Below are positions 7,850 through 10,026 of a stretch of 10,026 bases of DNA, piece after piece (the stretch's first letter is position 1; every line of letters begins with the position of its first letter). A model generated the notes under the pieces. The model was not told the origin of the DNA. It saw nothing but the letters and a program-made list of their open reading frames with translations, and did no database searches. A program made the position numbers and the translations under genes. Source of the DNA: Microcaldota archaeon (lineage in GTDB: Archaea > Aenigmatarchaeota > Aenigmatarchaeia > QMZP01 > QMZT01); assembly GCA_013151465.1 (NCBI GenBank), contig JAADIF010000011.1, forward strand, positions 1 to 10,026, given 5' to 3'.

Positions 7850-8112
7850 ACGAACCTTCTTCTCTCTTTGGTGTATTTATCATGACAATTTGGACAAATC
7901 AAAACCAAATTGGAGATTCTGTTATCTTTAGGATTGAGATTCTTATGATGTACAATTGGCCTTACACCCATTCGTTTAAACGACTTCTTGCATTTCCAAC
8001 ATTTGCCCTTTTGATGCTCTAAAAGAAATTTCCTATCGCTTATTCTAACAGGCTTTCTTTTCTGCGTTTTTCCAAACAAATCCAAGGTGGATGAAAAAAT
8101 GCTTCCCGCCAT
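7798..8112 (-). CDS. HNH endonuclease domain protein (frame ends early)
   Basis: The uninterrupted frame encodes 104 residues. It shows an HNH/beta-beta-alpha-metal nuclease core: zinc-knuckle Cys pairs C38-x2-C41 and C73-x2-C76, catalytic-type H55-H56, N68 in NRISNLVLICPNCH, and H77. Such domains bind one catalytic metal and cut DNA; here the target is unknown and the protein is small and basic. The N-terminus has a LFGK motif followed by basic residues. The start at 8112 is backed by an AAAATTAA element 24.5 nt upstream. After K90 the frame drifts into LPDRLDFQNIVSLK and stops. The -1 frame from the same point instead gives a coherent basic tail (separate entry), so the true product is probably about 133 residues. 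It is convergent with trpS and divergent from the CYTH-Nudix gene. Family assignment is confident; the complete 3' end is not. Confidence 0.85.
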   Translation of the reverse strand: MAGSIFSSTLDLFGKTQKRKPVRISDRKFLLEHQKGKCWKCKKSFKRMGVRPIVHHKNLNPKDNRISNLVLICPNCHDKYTKERRRFVKKLPDRLDFQNIVSLK

Positions 8113-8132
8113 TTTATCGCTTCATTCATTGA

Positions 8133-8140
8133 TTAATTTT
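8133..8140 (-). promoter_or_regulatory. TATA-like element of the HNH gene
   Basis: On the minus strand AAAATTAA is centred 24.5 nt upstream of the ATG at 8112. No ribosome binding site is evident. The 95-nt gap to the divergent CYTH-Nudix gene holds both promoters. Confidence 0.35.
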
Positions 8141-8180
8141 ATTTCTTAAAAATATCCTCATTGAGATTGCAGTTCAAACC

Positions 8181-8187
8181 TTTAAAT
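8181..8187 (+). promoter_or_regulatory. TATA box of the CYTH-Nudix gene
   Basis: TTTAAAT is centred 24 nt upstream of the ATG at 8208, so transcription should begin at or beside the start codon. AAGGAG at 8201-8206 resembles a Shine-Dalgarno sequence but is only 1 nt from the ATG, too close to work in the usual way. Confidence 0.5.
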
Positions 8188-8207
8188 GCTGAAATTAAAA
8201 AAGGAGT

Positions 8208-9089
8208 ATGCTACACGAACTCAAAATACGTATAAAAGACAGAAAAGATGCAGAAGAGCGCCTTCTTCTGGCAGGGGCAAGATTCACCCGTGAACTAAAT
8301 GTAACCGACACGTATTTTAACCAACAAGATGGCCGCATTCTAAAGGTTACAGAAGACGAAACCGGAAGTTATCTTGTCAAACTCGCAGCATCGGAAGGCA
8401 GATTCGTTATAAGAAAGTACGAACGTATGCAAAATCCGGGAGAAAAGAAGGTCGAACTGGCCGAAGAATTCGGCATTAAGTGCATAATCAGAAAGAAAAG
8501 AAGATTCTTTGAACTCAACAATACTGTATTCAATTTGAATCTTATCGAGGATGTTGGCGTTTTTCTCATAGCAGAGGCCGAGAATCCCCGAAGAGATATA
8601 TTCAGAAACGTCCTTGGGTTAAAAAACCCGGAATTTGTGACAGTTTCATTTGACGAGCTCAAACTGAAGAAAATAAAAGTGATGAATGCAGCAAAGGCGA
8701 TAATCATAAGGGACGGGAAACTTCTCGCTTTGAAACAGAGTATAAGCGGAAAAGAAATATGGGACCTTCCCGGCGGAAGGTTGAAAGAAGGCGAAAGCCC
8801 AAAGGAAGCGCTTATAAGAGAAGTGAAGGAGGAAACCGGGCTTTCTGTAAGAATAGAAAAGCCCGCAGGCCTTTGGGACTTCAAACGCATCCTTGACGGG
8901 GCGGAGGTTGCATGCATAACCTACATATGCAGGGCGGAAGGGGAATTATCACTGCAAAAAGATGACCCCGAGGAAATAATAAGCGGCTATGAATGGGTTT
9001 CAAAAGACGAATTTCTGAAAGACGAGTATGTTGTGGGCGATAAGAGTTTGAAAGATTTGATATCGCACGTTCTGATTTCCGATTGTTAA
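8208..9089 (+). CDS. CYTH-like domain fused to Nudix hydrolase
   Basis: The product is 293 residues with two domains. Residues 1-155 resemble a CYTH triphosphate-tunnel domain: an N-terminal HELKIRI strand, a DTYF segment at 34-37, alternating basic strands, and a distal strand pair ending LIEDVGVFLIAEAE (112-125), where the family usually has an acidic LDEVEGLG-type segment. The hallmark ExExK is degraded: only E4 and K6 fit and position 2 is Leu. Residues 158-290 are a Nudix domain with a complete box from G190 to L212 (G, five residues, E196, seven residues, REVKEETGL). The substrate class is therefore nucleoside diphosphate-X or a similar pyrophosphate, with metal bound by the EExG glutamates. 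The CYTH part may bind or cleave triphosphate substrates, or only recognise them. The substrate is unknown. It is a single transcription unit, divergent from the HNH gene and convergent with dph5 (41-nt gap). Confidence 0.88.
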   Translation: MLHELKIRIKDRKDAEERLLLAGARFTRELNVTDTYFNQQDGRILKVTEDETGSYLVKLAASEGRFVIRKYERMQNPGEKKVELAEEFGIKCIIRKKRRFFELNNTVFNLNLIEDVGVFLIAEAENPRRDIFRNVLGLKNPEFVTVSFDELKLKKIKVMNAAKAIIIRDGKLLALKQSISGKEIWDLPGGRLKEGESPKEALIREVKEETGLSVRIEKPAGLWDFKRILDGAEVACITYICRAEGELSLQKDDPEEIISGYEWVSKDEFLKDEYVVGDKSLKDLISHVLISDC

Positions 9090-9130
9090 AAATATTTTAC
9101 ATCTGTTAAATAAAATTGACATCCTCAAGT

Positions 9131-9865
9131 TTAGTTAAACACGCCAACCGCTTCCTCTTCGGCAAAATGAAGCTCTCCTGGAATTATTATGACGGCCGGA
9201 GAGGGAAGGTCGGTTTCTGCGAGCGTCTCCGCCTTTGTGTATATTATTTTTTCTTCCTCCGAGCCGAGACGCGAGCAGGCAAGAACAAGGGAATTAGGAG
9301 AAAAAAAGCCTGATTCTTTCTTTTTTTCAATATCAAGAAGGATTTTTGCACCTTCTGATGCGCTCATCTTCACATCAAGAAGCATCAGCGTATGAAGCCC
9401 TGCCTTCTTGTTTTCCGCCGCAACATCATAGAAAGAATCAGGTGCGTAATCATCCGTCGGCGCGACAACCGTCGCGACCCTCCCGAACTTGTATATCTGA
9501 AGCCCTGTTGCAGCGATGGCGGAAAATATCGAGGATGAATGGATGATTTTGACATCTATTCCCCTGCCTTTTGCCTCCTGCACAAGATGGATGTGTGTTG
9601 TTGCAACAAGCGGGTCTCCTGGAACAAGAACAGAGACCGCCCTCTCTTTCGCCTCTTCGATGATTTTTCCGGCATCCTCTTCCATTCCGCTCCTTTCAAG
9701 AAGCATTATTTCTTTTCCGCATATCTCTGAGAGCTTCTCAAGAGAGCCGCCCCAGTTTGCCGTGTATAGCTCTGCATACACGATATCCGAATTCTTGAGG
9801 ACAGAAAGCCCTTTCACGCTTATGTCCTCCTCATCCCAGATGCCAAGGCCTATTAGGTAGAGCAT
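9131..9865 (-). CDS. dph5: Diphthine synthase
   Basis: This is a class III (tetrapyrrole-methylase fold) SAM-dependent methyltransferase. It trimethylates the modified histidine of archaeal EF2 in diphthamide synthesis, the step after Dph2 transfers the 3-amino-3-carboxypropyl group. The 244-residue product has the N-terminal LIGLGIWDEEDIS (4-16), the VPGDPLVATTH SAM-site motif (81-91) and TGLQIYKFG (120-128), all typical of the family, and a near-normal length. The frame can be extended upstream to 9949, but the added 28 residues are not family-like. A TATA box also sits 24.5 nt before the ATG at 9865, inside that extension. I therefore choose 9865 and a leaderless mRNA. No other diphthamide genes are in the window. 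It converges on the CYTH-Nudix gene. Confidence 0.95.
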   Translation of the reverse strand: MLYLIGLGIWDEEDISVKGLSVLKNSDIVYAELYTANWGGSLEKLSEICGKEIMLLERSGMEEDAGKIIEEAKERAVSVLVPGDPLVATTHIHLVQEAKGRGIDVKIIHSSSIFSAIAATGLQIYKFGRVATVVAPTDDYAPDSFYDVAAENKKAGLHTLMLLDVKMSASEGAKILLDIEKKKESGFFSPNSLVLACSRLGSEEEKIIYTKAETLAETDLPSPAVIIIPGELHFAEEEAVGVFN

Positions 9866-9882
9866 AGAAGAGAATTGATACA

Positions 9883-9894
9883 TTATATTTAAAA
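9883..9894 (-). promoter_or_regulatory. TATA box of dph5
   Basis: The minus strand reads TTTTAAATATAA, the best archaeal TATA match in the window. Its TTTAAATA core is centred 24.5 nt upstream of the ATG at 9865. This decides the start codon in favour of 9865 over 9949. Confidence 0.6.
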
Positions 9895-9901
9895 GATTAG
9901 T

Positions 9902-9949
9902 CGCATAGTGCGGGAACTCTGCGGACTTTAGTCCGTAGATGGAGCTCAT
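9902..9949. other. Cluster of short hairpins upstream of dph5
   Basis: CGCA-TAG-TGCG (9902-9912) and GCGGAC-TTTA-GTCCGT (9920-9935) are consecutive small dyads. On the minus strand the second is flanked by GAGCTC and GAGTTC, which pair with one G-U wobble and extend the stem. The cluster lies upstream of the dph5 TATA box, so it should not be part of a leaderless dph5 mRNA. It could be the end of another RNA or a DNA-level site. No tRNA, C/D or H/ACA signature is clear to me. Confidence 0.35.
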
Positions 9950-9966
9950 GTTTTATTCTAAGAATC

Positions 9967-10000
9967 AAAAAAAAGTAAATGGGGAGCGAAGCTGCCCCAT
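9967..10000 (-). terminator. Hairpin plus T-run terminator (minus strand)
   Basis: On the minus strand ATGGGG-C-AGC-TTC-GCT-CCCCAT (10000-9979) forms a 9-bp stem with one bulged base. It is followed by TTTAC and a run of eight Ts (9974-9967). This is the form of an intrinsic terminator for a minus-strand gene or RNA that begins beyond position 10026. Confidence 0.6.
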
Positions 10001-10024
10001 CCACTAGTTAGCTTTAGATAGTGG
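10001..10024. repeat. CCACTA / TAGTGG inverted repeat
   Basis: CCACTA (10001-10006) and TAGTGG (10019-10024) are perfect inverted arms around a 12-nt loop. They immediately adjoin the stronger terminator-like hairpin. Together they suggest a structured 3' end of a transcript whose body lies outside the window. The window edge prevents identification. Confidence 0.4.
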
Positions 10025-10026
10025 TA

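Noticed and set aside
7623..7931. Plus-strand frame running from the end of trpS into the HNH gene
   Set aside because: It overlaps trpS in another frame and is antisense to the HNH coding region and its Lys-rich tail, whose antisense reads as Phe/Leu/Val.
9866..9949. 28-residue upstream extension of dph5
   Set aside because: The family starts at the LYLIGLG strand, and the extension contains the best TATA box in the window.
9880..9960. tRNA-like layout on the minus strand (GATT...AATC ends with a CGGAC hairpin)
   Set aside because: The acceptor pairs only four bases, the central loop has 4 nt rather than 7, and no T-loop consensus is present.
1..10026. CRISPR arrays, insertion sequences, rRNA or complete tRNA genes
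   Set aside because: No regularly spaced repeats, transposase motifs, rRNA blocks or cloverleaf with a T-loop were seen on either strand.

Overview
The window looks like chromosomal DNA from an archaeon, most likely a small-genome DPANN-type lineage (inference). It carries an archaeal/eukaryotic-type tryptophanyl-tRNA synthetase and a diphthine synthase (diphthamide on archaeal EF2). Most starts also have an AT-rich TATA-like octamer centred about 24-27 nt upstream of the ATG, the geometry expected for leaderless archaeal mRNAs. Codon use is rich in ATA, AGA and AGG.

Region 1 (1-1718): a possible 42-residue lysine-rich peptide is followed by a 469-residue membrane protein. That protein has a short acidic N-terminus, one clear transmembrane helix, a Thr/Pro/Asp repeat linker, a soluble domain, a possible second weak membrane segment and two helix-turn-helix-like segments at the C-terminus. 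A T-rich tract follows.

Region 2 (1813-6405): one giant gene encodes about 1530 residues. The layout is a charged coiled-coil N-terminal third, a block of about 8-9 transmembrane helices, a CARDB/Ig-like domain and a long series of beta-rich domains. It has no family assignment I can make. Together with the preceding membrane/HTH protein it is the least understood part of the window and may be a cell-surface or secretion-type machine.

Region 3 (6406-7690): a perfect 10-bp inverted repeat, one arm of which touches the predicted promoter, precedes trpS.

Region 4 (7712-9089): a small HNH nuclease gene on the minus strand runs convergent to trpS. Its reading frame ends early, but a basic, FG-containing tail continues in the -1 frame directly after an A AAA AAG heptamer. 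This means programmed frameshifting, a homopolymer error or a real lesion. Divergent from it is a fusion of a degenerate CYTH-like domain with an intact Nudix hydrolase.

Region 5 (9131-10026): dph5 on the minus strand, with a strong leaderless promoter at the second in-frame ATG group. Upstream are several short hairpins and a hairpin plus T-run that looks like the terminator of a minus-strand transcript lying beyond the window.

The housekeeping genes are mostly single transcription units, and I see no evidence that they cooperate. The only plausible functional pair is the 309-1718 / 1813-6405 membrane protein couple.
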